A DNA stretch of 56,494 nt from Nannocystis sp. (lineage in GTDB: Bacteria; Myxococcota_A; Polyangia; Nannocystales; Nannocystaceae): positions 1-56,494 of the forward strand of contig JADJRG010000011.1 of assembly GCA_016712315.1 (NCBI GenBank), read 5' to 3'. The notes beneath the pieces are model-generated. The model saw only the letters and a program-made list of their open reading frames with translations, did no database searches and had not been told where the DNA came from. Of the stretch, positions 33,777 to 43,210 are shown one piece after another. Made by a program: the position numbers and the translations under genes. Numbering within the stretch: the stretch's first letter is position 1; every line of letters begins with the position of its first letter.

Positions 33777-35500
33777 GCGACTTCGATCTCGAGTTCGGCG
33801 TGCGCGTCGCCAACGTCGATGGAGCGATCCGCGACGTCGGCCGCGTGTCAGAAGCCAACAGGTCGGCGGCGCAGGTCACCGAGCGTGCAGCGCAGACGTC
33901 ATCGCGCGCCGTGCAGCAGGTGGGCACTAGCATGCAGCAGGTCGGTCAGCGTACCGGCCAGGCACTCTCGGCGGTCGGCGCTTTCGCCACGTCGCTCGGC
34001 GAACTCTCCCCCGTGGGGCGCGCTGCAAGCTCCGCGATCACGCAGATCGGCGGAGCTGTCGGCGCGCTCTCCGGCGCGATGGGCCCGTTCGGAGTTGCGC
34101 TCGGCGCTGCGACTGTCGCGCTCAACCTGTACCAAGTAGCCGCGGCGGCGGCGGCGGACGTCACCACGCAACTCACGGTCACGATCGACACGCAGGCCGC
34201 GTCGTACGAGGACCTTCTACAGTCGATCCGAGACGTCAACTCCGAGCGTTCGCGGCAGTCGACCCTTGCCATGGGTCTCGGCTCGCTTGAGGAGCAACAG
34301 GCTGCGGTCGCGCTCCAGGAGCGCACGCTCCAGAACCTCAACGAAACCGCGCGCGCGTTGTCGTCGATGGCGACGACCGAGCAGAACCTCAGCGCACTGA
34401 CGGCCGTGGGCCAGGCGCGCACGCTCACCGAGCAGCGGCTCGCGGCGGCCCGCGAAGCTCTCGCGCTTGCCGAGCGCGACGCGGCCAACGACGCCGAGGA
34501 CTTCGCAGGGAGCGGGAACCTTCCTGGCGACACCGGAGACGACCCGCCCACGCGCCGACGCCGCGGCGGTGGCGGCGGCGGCGGAGCGGACGACGAGGCT
34601 GCGCTCGAGGCTGCTGGCCTGCGCCGTCTTGAGGCCATGCGCGCCGCGGACGAGCGCCGCCGCATCGAGTCCTTCCGCTTCATCGAAGAAGCGCAGAAGG
34701 AGCACGAGGCCGAGCTCGTGGCCGCCGCTCAGGCGACCGCGGAAGAGCAGAAGCGGATCGACGAGGAGCGTCACCGCGACCAGCTCGAGATGCAGCGCGA
34801 GGCCATCGAGCAGCAGCGCGAACTGGCAGAGGCAGCGAAGGACGCCGCGACCACCTTCGGCGACTCGTGGCGCGGCTCCATTGACGACGTGATCGAGGCG
34901 TGGCGCGACGCGCGCGAGGCACAGCAGCGCGCGGGCCAGTCGATGCTCTCGCAGGCCGAGTTGATGCGCGTCGGCATGACGTCGGTGGGCAACGAGATCG
35001 CGAACGTGGTCGGCGGCACGATGGTAGGCGCTTTCGAGTCGGCGCTCGGCGCGTGGCTTGATGGCTCGAAGAGCTTCGTCGAGGCCGCTGAGGACATGGT
35101 GAAGGGCGTTTTGAAGGCGCTCGTCATCGAGTCGATCGTGCAGGCCGTCACCGAGACCGCGCGCGGCATCGCTGACCTCGCTGGCTACAAGTACGACACC
35201 GCTGCGCTGCACTTCGCGGCGGCTGCTGCGTGGGGCGCTGTCGGCGTCGCTGCGGGCGCTGTCGGCGGCGCGATCGGTGCGTTCGGTGGCGGCGGCAAGG
35301 ACTCGGCCGGCGCGGGCGCGTCGCAGAGCGTGACGCCCACCGACGCGAGCACGACTGCGGCACCGTCGCAGCCCGTCACGATCAACGTCTACCCAGGTGG
35401 CTTCATCACGCGCCGCGACATGTACGCGGGCGTGGTCGACGCGCTCAACGAGTCGGCGCGCGAGGGCTACCGCATCGATCCCTCGCTGATCGGAGGCTGA
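33773..35500 (+). CDS. Tail tape measure protein, 575 aa
   Basis: The protein that sets tail length. It has a helical N-terminus with many Ala/Gln/Ser (residues 1-75), a hydrophobic stretch (about 75-130, AASSAITQIGGAVGALSGAM), a Gly-rich break near 260, a long charged coiled coil (about 270-370), another hydrophobic region (about 480-510), and the end VTINVYPGGFITRRDMYAG followed by a short helix. At about 1.5 angstrom per residue, 575 residues predict a short tail of roughly 85 nm. The terminal motif recurs in the protein at 20203-21300. ATG 33773 overlaps the chaperone stop. Confidence 0.82.
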   Translation: MSDFDLEFGVRVANVDGAIRDVGRVSEANRSAAQVTERAAQTSSRAVQQVGTSMQQVGQRTGQALSAVGAFATSLGELSPVGRAASSAITQIGGAVGALSGAMGPFGVALGAATVALNLYQVAAAAAADVTTQLTVTIDTQAASYEDLLQSIRDVNSERSRQSTLAMGLGSLEEQQAAVALQERTLQNLNETARALSSMATTEQNLSALTAVGQARTLTEQRLAAAREALALAERDAANDAEDFAGSGNLPGDTGDDPPTRRRRGGGGGGGADDEAALEAAGLRRLEAMRAADERRRIESFRFIEEAQKEHEAELVAAAQATAEEQKRIDEERHRDQLEMQREAIEQQRELAEAAKDAATTFGDSWRGSIDDVIEAWRDAREAQQRAGQSMLSQAELMRVGMTSVGNEIANVVGGTMVGAFESALGAWLDGSKSFVEAAEDMVKGVLKALVIESIVQAVTETARGIADLAGYKYDTAALHFAAAAAWGAVGVAAGAVGGAIGAFGGGGKDSAGAGASQSVTPTDASTTAAPSQPVTINVYPGGFITRRDMYAGVVDALNESAREGYRIDPSLIGG

Positions 35501-35502
35501 CC

Positions 35503-36255
35503 ATGTACCTCCTGTCGGCCTGGCGTCACGAGCGCATCGGCACCGCGACGATCACGTGGGGTGGCACGGGCGTGAGCATCACGAGCGGCCACTACGCGCA
35601 CGTGTCGTTCTCCGCTGTCGACTCGACGTGCACGGCATTCGCCGCGGCGCTCCAGGCCGCGCTCATCACCGCTGGGTTCGCGTCGGCCACTGTCAGCTAC
35701 TCGACGACCACGCACGCGTACACGCTCAGCAACGGCGGCGGCAGCTTCACCATCGCTTTTCCCGGCACGGCTGCGGGGACCGCGATGAAGCGGATCCTTG
35801 GCTTCTCGACGGGCGCGACGGCGACCTCGCACACGAGCGACGTGCGGCCCTACTACGTGATCGTCCCGCGCCTCGACGCGCGCAGCGCGTACACGGGCCT
35901 TCGTCACGCTCAGCGCTCGATGCGCAAGGAGGCTGACGACGGGCGCGGCTACGTGGCGCGCTCGACGCGCGCAGTCGTCACGGCGCAGTGGGAGCACCAG
36001 CACGAGCCGGTTGCGGCGGTGCACGCGTACGCAGCGACGTCGGCTGTGCCGTGGACGTGGGAGCACTTGTGGGAGCACGCGGGCCCGACGCAGGAGCTTG
36101 TGAGCCTCACGCCAGAGAGCGGCGACCCCGAGCCCGCTGGCGTCTGGCAGCTTCGCACGCCCGACTGGGACGACTCGACGCATGAGCGTCAGTATCGCGA
36201 CGCCGACTTCGCGTGGCGCATCCGCGTTGACGCCGTGCGCCTCGGAGACCGCTAG
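35503..36255 (+). CDS. Tail protein (distal tail-like), 250 aa
   Basis: A beta-rich 250-residue protein right after the tape measure gene, where distal tail or minor tail proteins lie. The first 100 residues include ATITWGGTGVSITSGHYAHV and a repeated strand pattern with TLSNGGGSFTIAFPGT. The second half has WEHQHEPVAAVHAYAATSAV and several Trp and His residues. No strict family mark. ATG 35503 follows GGAGG. Its stop overlaps the next GTG. Confidence 0.6.
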   Translation: MYLLSAWRHERIGTATITWGGTGVSITSGHYAHVSFSAVDSTCTAFAAALQAALITAGFASATVSYSTTTHAYTLSNGGGSFTIAFPGTAAGTAMKRILGFSTGATATSHTSDVRPYYVIVPRLDARSAYTGLRHAQRSMRKEADDGRGYVARSTRAVVTAQWEHQHEPVAAVHAYAATSAVPWTWEHLWEHAGPTQELVSLTPESGDPEPAGVWQLRTPDWDDSTHERQYRDADFAWRIRVDAVRLGDR

Positions 36256-39029
36256 TGTCGTTCGTCACGCAGGTCCTCGACCTCGGCGGCGGAGCATTCG
36301 ATCTGCGCGTGGCCATCGAGGGATGCCCGCTCGAGTTCTGCTCGTCGCACGAGATGGCCGAGCTGCTCGGCGGCGGAGCGACTGAGGACGGCCACGACGT
36401 CGAGGGCGTGCGCCGCGTCGGCGGACTGCGTCGCGAGGGCCTCTCGTTCCAAGAGTCCGTGTACCTGCCTGGCGCTGACTACCGCGCGAGCCTCGGCAGC
36501 ATCACGATCGAGGACACCGACGACAGCATCGCGTGGAACCTGCGCGCCGCGTCGTCGGTCTTCTCGCGCGTACCTCAGGACGTCGCGTACCTCGCGGCCA
36601 CGGTCGACGAGAGCGCGACCACGTGGACGCTGCTGAGCACCGACGGTCTCACCGAGGGCGAAGTCTACCACGTAGACACTGAAGCCGTGCGCGTCGACTC
36701 CATCGACAGCAGCACGGCGATCACCGTCACGCGCGGCGTCTGGCGGACGACCGCTCAGAGCCACTACGTCGCGACCTCGACGCTGACGGGTGACTCGACG
36801 CTGCTGTGCGCGATGTTCGACGCGCCGCCCACGTACCGACGTCGGCGCGTGTGGATCTACGGGCACGCCATCGCGCCGAGCACGGACGCGCACGACAGCG
36901 GCTCGCTCATCGCGCGCGGCATCGTCGCGACCGCGCCGACTCTCACCGACGGCACGACGTGGAGCCTGTCACTCGCTCCGCTGACGAGCCTGCTCGACAC
37001 GGACATCGGCCCGAAGGAGGGCGCTGGTGTCATCACCGGGATCTACTACCCTGGGCACAGCCCGTTTCGATTCTCGGTCTTCCGCCGCGCAGACAACACC
37101 ACGCGTTCCGAGGTCGACTCGGAGACAGCGATCTCGATGTCGGGTCGGTGGGAGACGCAAGACGCGTTCTGTCTCGCACTGACCGATGAACTGAACAACA
37201 ACTCCACGATCGCCTCGTGGGGCGACCTCGTGTTCGACGCGCGCCCGGTTGGCTTCGGGTGGGAGCTCTTCGTTCGCATCGCATCCACCGACCCCCGCTA
37301 CGTGTCGTGCATGGGCGGCAGCGTGATCGACGGGTGGTTCTCCGGACAGTTGCACTCGCCATCGAACCCGGCCGGGTCGCTCTATTCCGACTCCGTGAGC
37401 GCAAGCGAAGAGATGCGCGTCACGTGGACCGCGTATCCGTTCACCGACGCCGGATGGCGTCCGGCCGCGGCCGGCCTGCGTGGTGTACCTCGCGGCCTCC
37501 ATGCGCCCGTCGGCACGGTGCCAGGCACGGTGGTCGACATCGCGACGTACCCGTGGCATCGCCTGTACATCGGGCGCTCCGCTGGCGTCGCCATCGGCGA
37601 CACGATCCGCGTCACGCAGGACATCATCACCGAGGACGGGTTCGGGTACGCGTGGGAAGCCACGGTGTCCGCAGTCGACGCCGGCACTGGCGCTATCACG
37701 TGGGACCCCGACTCGATGCGCGCGCTCGGCGGCGAGGCGCTCACGCTGTCGCTGACGGGCGCGAGCTTCTTCGGGCTCACCATCGTCACCCCCGCGTCGC
37801 TCCCAACGGTCACGCTCGTGCGCGACCTCGGCACCGGCCATGTCGGCCAGATGCTCCGCACGCTCGTCGGCCTCGCGCCGAGTCTCGCGAACGCGGGCAC
37901 GGTGCCATTCCTCTTGGCCGCCGACCTCGACAGCGAGGCGAACATCAACGCAGCAGTCGAGGAGGCTGCTGGCGGGCGCTCGTGGCTGCTCTACAGGCGA
38001 TTCGCGTGGGCAACGAACGTCTCGTTCGCGGACGTCGTGAAGCACGAGTTGCGCTTGCTCGGCGCGTACCTCGCCACGACGGTGACGGGCGCGATCACGA
38101 TCCGCCCGCTTGTGCCGCGGCTGACCGCTGACCACACGCTCGGCAGCGAAGACCTCATCACGTCCGACGGCTTCGGTGATCTCGTCGTCGAGCCCGACGG
38201 CATGTTGAGCGGTCTCGAGGTCTCGCAGAACTACGACTCGATCGAGGACGAGCACAAGGGCGAGCCCGTGCGCGTGGTGGCGCTCGGTGCCCTCGCAGCG
38301 CAGCGGCAGTACCTCGCGCTCAGCATCGCACCGAAGAGCCGTCCCGCGGGCGCAGAGCCCAGCCCCGAGGAGTTGATCGGCCACTGCTACGGCAAGGTCT
38401 CGCTGTGGTCGCGCATCCGCTTCTCGGCGCGCGTGCCCGTGACTCTCCCCTTCTACGATGCGCTGATCGGCGACTGCGTCTTCGCGACCATCCCGCAGCT
38501 ACCGTACGACCGGCAGAGGCAGATCGACGGCGCGAGCGGCGGCATCGTGTCGCTGCGCTCGACCGTCATCGGGCGCTCGTGGCGCTTCGCCGAGCCGAGC
38601 GTGGAGCTCACGCTCCTCTTCGACGGCATCACGCTCGCTGGCTACGCGCCCACCGGCCGCGTCACCTCGCAGAGCGGCTCGGGCACCACGTGGACGGTCA
38701 CGCTCGACGCTGACGAGTACGGGCCGGGCGGCGGCGTCGCTGACGCGAGCTTCTTCGCGGTCGGCTACAAGGTCCGCCTCTACGAGTACGACGACGACGT
38801 GCCGACGGTGCGCACCGGCACCGTGACGAGCGTGTCGGGGAACGATGTCGGCCTCGAACTCGACGCGAGCTGGACGCCTGGATCGAGCACGTGGAATCTG
38901 TGCTTCTCGCCGAGTGACACGAGCGGACTCGCGACGGGACAGCTCCAGTCGTACGCGTTCATCGCGCGCGACGACATGCGCGTGCACACGTCGAGCGGCA
39001 CGCGCGCGCCGTACAGGTTCACGCCATGA
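36255..39029 (+). CDS. Large tail hub / baseplate protein, 924 aa
   Basis: The largest gene of the window. The N-terminal part (about 1-200) has FDLRVAIEGCPLEFCSSHEM and GVRRVGGLRREGLSFQESVY. The middle (200-450) is beta-rich; the part at about 560-700 has AGGRSWLLYRRFAWATNVSF, HELRLLGAYLATTVTGAITI and LVVEPDGMLSGLEVSQNYDS, as in hub or Gp32/44-like baseplate proteins that show a DUF-type beta barrel. It starts with GTG 36255 that overlaps the previous stop. By size and place it forms the tail tip and probably carries adsorption or cell-wall-passage functions. Confidence 0.65.
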   Translation: MSFVTQVLDLGGGAFDLRVAIEGCPLEFCSSHEMAELLGGGATEDGHDVEGVRRVGGLRREGLSFQESVYLPGADYRASLGSITIEDTDDSIAWNLRAASSVFSRVPQDVAYLAATVDESATTWTLLSTDGLTEGEVYHVDTEAVRVDSIDSSTAITVTRGVWRTTAQSHYVATSTLTGDSTLLCAMFDAPPTYRRRRVWIYGHAIAPSTDAHDSGSLIARGIVATAPTLTDGTTWSLSLAPLTSLLDTDIGPKEGAGVITGIYYPGHSPFRFSVFRRADNTTRSEVDSETAISMSGRWETQDAFCLALTDELNNNSTIASWGDLVFDARPVGFGWELFVRIASTDPRYVSCMGGSVIDGWFSGQLHSPSNPAGSLYSDSVSASEEMRVTWTAYPFTDAGWRPAAAGLRGVPRGLHAPVGTVPGTVVDIATYPWHRLYIGRSAGVAIGDTIRVTQDIITEDGFGYAWEATVSAVDAGTGAITWDPDSMRALGGEALTLSLTGASFFGLTIVTPASLPTVTLVRDLGTGHVGQMLRTLVGLAPSLANAGTVPFLLAADLDSEANINAAVEEAAGGRSWLLYRRFAWATNVSFADVVKHELRLLGAYLATTVTGAITIRPLVPRLTADHTLGSEDLITSDGFGDLVVEPDGMLSGLEVSQNYDSIEDEHKGEPVRVVALGALAAQRQYLALSIAPKSRPAGAEPSPEELIGHCYGKVSLWSRIRFSARVPVTLPFYDALIGDCVFATIPQLPYDRQRQIDGASGGIVSLRSTVIGRSWRFAEPSVELTLLFDGITLAGYAPTGRVTSQSGSGTTWTVTLDADEYGPGGGVADASFFAVGYKVRLYEYDDDVPTVRTGTVTSVSGNDVGLELDASWTPGSSTWNLCFSPSDTSGLATGQLQSYAFIARDDMRVHTSSGTRAPYRFTP

Positions 39030-39706
39030 GCACCTCGTTCCGCAGCGGCTACGTCCGCGGCATCGACGGCCTGCTCTCAGAGGACGATGGTGTTGACGCG
39101 GGCTTCGTGAGTGACCTGCTCGTCGCGAACACCCAGCACCTCTACGACGCGCATCACTCGCACATCGTCAACATCGTGACGCCCACGGGCGGCACGGCTG
39201 CGTTGCGGCAGACCGACCCTAACAGCGTCTACTACGTGCTCGTCGGACGCTGGGCGTACGAGCCTATCGAGGCGCGCGACGGCGGCTCGAGCAAGGTCGT
39301 CTATCGCATTCGCTACCGGCGCAGCGGTGGCTCCGGCAGCATCACGATCGGCGTGCGACTCGCGCCGATGCGGCTCGATCCGTTCTTCACGCTGACGAGC
39401 GAGACGCAGAACGAGCACACCATGTCGAGCACGACCGCGGAGACAGTCCGCGGCGAGCTGTACGTGCCGAGCGCGCGCTTCGCGTCCGACTTCGCGCTGC
39501 TCCCTGACGGCAGCGGATCGGGCGCGCTGCGCCGCACTGCGTATCTCGAAGTGTGGTGCATGCACTCGGGCAGCAAGCCCACCGTCGAGCTGCTCTCGCT
39601 CATGGCGCGCCAGTACGTGCGGATCGACGGGACGACGAACTACGAGCTTCGCGAGGACGGCTCCTACGAGCTTCGCGAAGACGGCGGCATCGAGCTGCGG
39701 GAGTAG
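39026..39706 (+). CDS. Tail protein with C-terminal ELREDG repeats, 226 aa
   Basis: A 226-residue protein: an N-terminal part with SGYVRGIDGLLSEDDGVDAG, a beta-sandwich-like middle (TPTGGTAALRQTDPNSVYYV, FTLTSETQNEHTMSSTTAET), and the end with three copies of YELREDG-type units of eight residues (about 39643-39703). Such units occur at the ends of many phage tail proteins, probably to pair with the next fibre. ATG 39026 overlaps the hub stop as ATGA. Confidence 0.62.
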   Translation: MSTSFRSGYVRGIDGLLSEDDGVDAGFVSDLLVANTQHLYDAHHSHIVNIVTPTGGTAALRQTDPNSVYYVLVGRWAYEPIEARDGGSSKVVYRIRYRRSGGSGSITIGVRLAPMRLDPFFTLTSETQNEHTMSSTTAETVRGELYVPSARFASDFALLPDGSGSGALRRTAYLEVWCMHSGSKPTVELLSLMARQYVRIDGTTNYELREDGSYELREDGGIELRE

Positions 39707-39709
39707 CCA

Positions 39710-40666
39710 GTGGCCAACACCAAGACAAGCGACGAGTCAGCGGCAAGTGCGCTGACCGGCAGCGAGCTCGTGCGCATCGTTCAGGGCGGCTCGAGCGTCC
39801 GCACGACTGCGGCGGCGATCGGCGCTCTCGGCGGCTGGGGGCACACGCTCGTCACCGCGACGAGCGCCACGCTCGCCGACAGCAACCGCATCGTGGACGT
39901 GGACTGCACGGCCGTGTCCGCGCCAGGCACCGTGACACTCACGCTGCCGACCGCATCGGCTGGCCGCGTCTACCTGATCCGCAAGATCGCAGGAGCCGAG
40001 GACGAGACCATCACGCTCGACCGGTCCGGGTCTGTCGAGATTGACTTTGCAGCGGCGGACAAGGTGCTGCGCGGTAGCACAGAGCCCGTCGCAACTGGCA
40101 GCTACTACATGTGGCCGATGTGGATCGTCTACTCCGACGGCACCGACTGGTACACGCAGGCAATCGGCAACCAGGTGCTTCACCGGAAGGGAGCCGCCGC
40201 GCCAAGCAACTCGGAGGACGAGTCGATCGGGTACCTGCCTGGTTCAACGTGGTGCGAGACGGTGCAGGATCCAGGTTCCAAGCTGCACATGCAGATGGGA
40301 ACGGACTCGGGGTCCGCTGACTGGATGCGCATCGACGCAGTGGACGTCGTTGAGATTGACAGCGGAGACAGCCCTTACTCGATGCCGAGTCGAGACCGGC
40401 AGATTTTCGCCAACACCACGAGCGGGACGATCACGCTCAGCATGTTCGCGCTCGGCGACCAGATGGCCGGCGTCCAGTACTCGATCACCAAGGTCAACAC
40501 TGGCACGAACAAGATCACGCTGTCGTTCGGTTCGAGCACGTCGGTCAACGGGTCGTCGGTCACTACATTCGACCTGCCTGGCTCGGATGATGCCGACTAC
40601 GGCCGATGGCATGTCACGTACGCAAGCGCGGCCGTGTGGGTCACCGGGGGCTCGGCGCTTACATGA
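39710..40666 (+). CDS. Tail fibre-like protein, 318 aa
   Basis: Starts with GTG 39710. The first 30 residues (LTGSELVRIVQGGSSVRTTA) are an adaptor-like segment seen at the start of many fibre or tailspike proteins. The rest is alternating Thr/Gly/Val strands with ITLSMFALGDQMAGVQYSIT near the end, probably trimeric fibre shaft and tip. No enzymatic motif. It overlaps the next gene by four bases. Confidence 0.6.
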   Translation: MANTKTSDESAASALTGSELVRIVQGGSSVRTTAAAIGALGGWGHTLVTATSATLADSNRIVDVDCTAVSAPGTVTLTLPTASAGRVYLIRKIAGAEDETITLDRSGSVEIDFAAADKVLRGSTEPVATGSYYMWPMWIVYSDGTDWYTQAIGNQVLHRKGAAAPSNSEDESIGYLPGSTWCETVQDPGSKLHMQMGTDSGSADWMRIDAVDVVEIDSGDSPYSMPSRDRQIFANTTSGTITLSMFALGDQMAGVQYSITKVNTGTNKITLSFGSSTSVNGSSVTTFDLPGSDDADYGRWHVTYASAAVWVTGGSALT

Positions 40667-41391
40667 TGAGCGCGAGTCTCATGTCGTGTGCGCGCAAGCG
40701 TGCCGCAGCAGCACCAGATCCGCTGTCGATCTTCGGCAGCACTCTCGGCCTGTGGCTCACGCACGCGACGGGCGTGAGCGGCTCGCCTGTCAGCACGTGG
40801 GCCGACCAGAGCGGCAAGGGCAACGACGCCACCGAGGCCACGAATCAGCCGACGTACACGAGCGGCACTGGCGTCATCTTCGACGGCTCGAATGACCGTC
40901 TCGAGGTCGCCGACGCCGCGACGCTCGACGCGACAACGACGCTGATCGTCGGGATCTGCGTCAACCCCGATGTGACCACGAGCAACCGCGTCCCGATCTG
41001 CAAGTCGCAGACTGGAAGCGGCACGTGGAGCATGCAGAGCAACACGACCGGCATGCGCTGGCACGCCGGCACGCCGGGCAGCAACTTCGGCGAGATCGCG
41101 AGCGCGCTCAGCGCGGGCGTCACGTCGCGCATCATCGTGCGCTACGACGGCGGGCTGAGCGGCAACAGCAATCGACTGCGGATGTACCTCAACGGCTCGC
41201 TCCAGTCGCCGAGCTACACGGGCACCATCCCGGCCACGCTGACCGCCGACAGCAACTCCGTCTGGCTCGGCATGTACGGCAACGCGGCGCAGTTCTGGGA
41301 CGGCGTGATCAAGGGGGCTGTCATCGCGATCGGTCACTCGACGGCCGACCAGGACATCACCGACCTCGACACGTACCTCTCGACGCTCTGA
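40663..41391 (+). CDS. Concanavalin/laminin-G-like fibre protein, 242 aa
   Basis: After a basic start, residues about 20-240 have the jelly-roll pattern of LamG/concanavalin domains: LWLTHATGVSGSPVSTWADQ, GVIFDGSNDRLEVADAATLD, TTLIVGICVNP, SRIIVRYDGGLSGNSNRLRM, YLNGSLQSP and FWDGVIKGAVIAIGHS. Such domains bind carbohydrates, so receptor binding is likely. ATG 40663 overlaps the previous stop; ATG 40666 directly after it is an alternative. Confidence 0.68.
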   Translation: MMSASLMSCARKRAAAAPDPLSIFGSTLGLWLTHATGVSGSPVSTWADQSGKGNDATEATNQPTYTSGTGVIFDGSNDRLEVADAATLDATTTLIVGICVNPDVTTSNRVPICKSQTGSGTWSMQSNTTGMRWHAGTPGSNFGEIASALSAGVTSRIIVRYDGGLSGNSNRLRMYLNGSLQSPSYTGTIPATLTADSNSVWLGMYGNAAQFWDGVIKGAVIAIGHSTADQDITDLDTYLSTL

Positions 41392-41400
41392 GGAGGCGCG

Positions 41401-42465
41401 ATGCCCACGACTGTCCCGCTGCGCTTCCCCTTCCCGGCGCGCACCGGCATCGCGTCTGGCAAGCCCGTTCGCGCGCACCAGATCCGCTCCATCGGCGAAG
41501 GCCTCGTCTACCTGCGCGGTCACTCGCGCGTGCTCATCCCGTGCACCGCGCTCGACTACGCGCTTCCCGCGAGCACCACGCACACGTACACGCTCCCCGT
41601 GCAGCGCACGTCGTGGATGCGCCACCTCGAGTGGCGGTTCGCGCTGCGCTCGACGAGCGCGACTGCCACCGTCGTCTTCACTGACCCGTCTGGCGGCTCG
41701 GCCACATTCACCGTGTCTCCATACGACGCGGACGAGCTCCCGCGCGTGACGTGGCGTCAGCACACGGAGACGCTCAGCGGCACGACCGACACCGACGATC
41801 TCGCGGTCGCGCGCACGTTCACATTCCAGCGCACCGACGCTGGCGCTGGCAGCGTCTACGTCGATGGCCTGTCATGCATGGCACTCGGACGCGCGTCGCT
41901 CGAGTTCGACGCGGACGATGCGCCCGTGGACACGGCGACGCTCGCGCCCGACTGGCCGATCGCGAGTGGCATCGACTACACGTCGCTCGGCGGCGTCGTC
42001 GCTCTCATGCGCGACCAGAGCGACACGGGAGCGCACGGCTACACCGACCGCCACCTCTTCGCGTGGGCACGGCCGCAGGGACAAGGCGTCTCCGCGACGA
42101 GTTCGTGGGCCGCTACCTTCGACGAGGGCCCGGTCATCCAGGCGAGTCACCGCTACATCGGCGAGACGCTGCGACGCGTGTACGTCGCTGCAACGGGCAA
42201 GGTCACTGCGAGCGGCGACACGCTCGAGGTGCGGTTCACGGCGGCGTCCGGCGACACCGCGACTGCCACGGTGACGGCCACGACGAGCGGCACGTGGAGC
42301 ACGCATCAGGCGCTCGACGTGTACGCCGAAGACCTCTCGACGAGTGACGGCCGACGGTCGAGCACCGACGAGATCGTGACCATCGAAGCACGCGTCACTG
42401 GCGCAGGCGTCAAGACCGGCTCGCTCGAGGGCCTGGTCATCTACGAGTCGCGCATCGCGACCTGA
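41401..42465 (+). CDS. Virion structural protein, beta-rich, 354 aa
   Basis: A 354-residue protein with repeated strands and few helices: HTYTLPVQRTSWMRHLEWRF, GGSATFTVSPYDADELPRVT, FTAASGDTATATVTATTSGT, TDEIVTIEARVTGAG. It resembles fibre or base-plate decoration proteins, probably two or three beta sandwiches. ATG 41401 follows GGAGG. No catalytic residues are evident. Confidence 0.58.
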   Translation: MPTTVPLRFPFPARTGIASGKPVRAHQIRSIGEGLVYLRGHSRVLIPCTALDYALPASTTHTYTLPVQRTSWMRHLEWRFALRSTSATATVVFTDPSGGSATFTVSPYDADELPRVTWRQHTETLSGTTDTDDLAVARTFTFQRTDAGAGSVYVDGLSCMALGRASLEFDADDAPVDTATLAPDWPIASGIDYTSLGGVVALMRDQSDTGAHGYTDRHLFAWARPQGQGVSATSSWAATFDEGPVIQASHRYIGETLRRVYVAATGKVTASGDTLEVRFTAASGDTATATVTATTSGTWSTHQALDVYAEDLSTSDGRRSSTDEIVTIEARVTGAGVKTGSLEGLVIYESRIAT

Positions 42466-42475
42466 CGGGGGACAC

Positions 42476-42859
42476 ATGAGCACGACCGAACGAATGGCGT
42501 CCGACGACAGCCGGAGCGCGCCGCACATGCGCGCCACGTCGGTCACCTCGCACGAACTCATCGTCCTGCCGTCGGGCTGGGCCGGCAAGTACGCTCGGTT
42601 CGAGTCGGTCGCCGGCAGCGGCTCGGCCGTCGACATCGGGATCCGCTTCGGAGATGCGACGGCGGCAGTCGTCCTCACGGACCGCTCTGCCATCGACGGC
42701 AGCGGCAACCTCACCGCCGACGTCAACGCGCCTCACCTCTACCTGCGTGCCGGCGAGGAGCAGCGCGTGCGCATCCCCGCAGACGCCACGCACTTCTCGC
42801 ACATCGGCACGGCCACCACCGGCCGCATCCGCTTCGGCCTCGCCACGGGCACGGGCTGA
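42476..42859 (+). CDS. Virion-associated beta protein, 127 aa
   Basis: A small beta-rich protein: SVTSHELIVLPSGWAGKYAR, VAGSGSAVDIGIRFGDATAA, RIPADATHFSHIGTATTGRI. This is the pattern of head- or fibre-associated proteins that form a compact sandwich. ATG 42476 lies ten bases after the previous stop with GGGGG upstream. No known family name. Confidence 0.55.
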   Translation: MSTTERMASDDSRSAPHMRATSVTSHELIVLPSGWAGKYARFESVAGSGSAVDIGIRFGDATAAVVLTDRSAIDGSGNLTADVNAPHLYLRAGEEQRVRIPADATHFSHIGTATTGRIRFGLATGTG

Positions 42860-42862
42860 GCC

Positions 42863-43210
42863 GTGGACACGCTCTCAGCGGAGAACTGGTCGACGATCGC
42901 GCTCGCGGTCGCCGCGCTCGTCAACTCGATCGCGTACGTCCTGCGACGCCGTGCCGACGCAAGCGCCGCGCTCGTGCGCTCGCTACTCGACCGCGTGGAC
43001 AAGCTCGAGGCGCGGATCGTCGAGCTCGAAGCGAGCCTTCGCGCAGCCGAGCGTCGCGCCGATGCGCTCGTCGAGGAGAACGAGTCTCTCCGCGACGCCA
43101 TCTCGACGGGCCGAGTCATCCCAGCGCCGATCCGCATCGCGAGGCGCGACGACACCGGGCGGCATCGGTCGCTCACCCAGCAGCTTCTCGACGAGAAGGG
43201 ACAGCCATGA
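42863..43210 (+). CDS. Membrane-anchored coiled-coil protein (spanin-like candidate), 115 aa
   Basis: One N-terminal membrane segment (STIALAVAALVNSIAYVL, about residues 9-26) is followed by a basic stop and a coiled coil (about 30-75, with ELEASLRAAERRADAL), then a basic tail. A membrane anchor plus periplasmic coiled coil is the plan of inner-membrane spanins, and the next gene carries a lipobox, as outer-membrane spanins do. GTG 42863 is used as start. The ELEAS..RAAE motif resembles those at 1257-2048 and 17915-19381. Confidence 0.5.
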   Translation: MDTLSAENWSTIALAVAALVNSIAYVLRRRADASAALVRSLLDRVDKLEARIVELEASLRAAERRADALVEENESLRDAISTGRVIPAPIRIARRDDTGRHRSLTQQLLDEKGQP

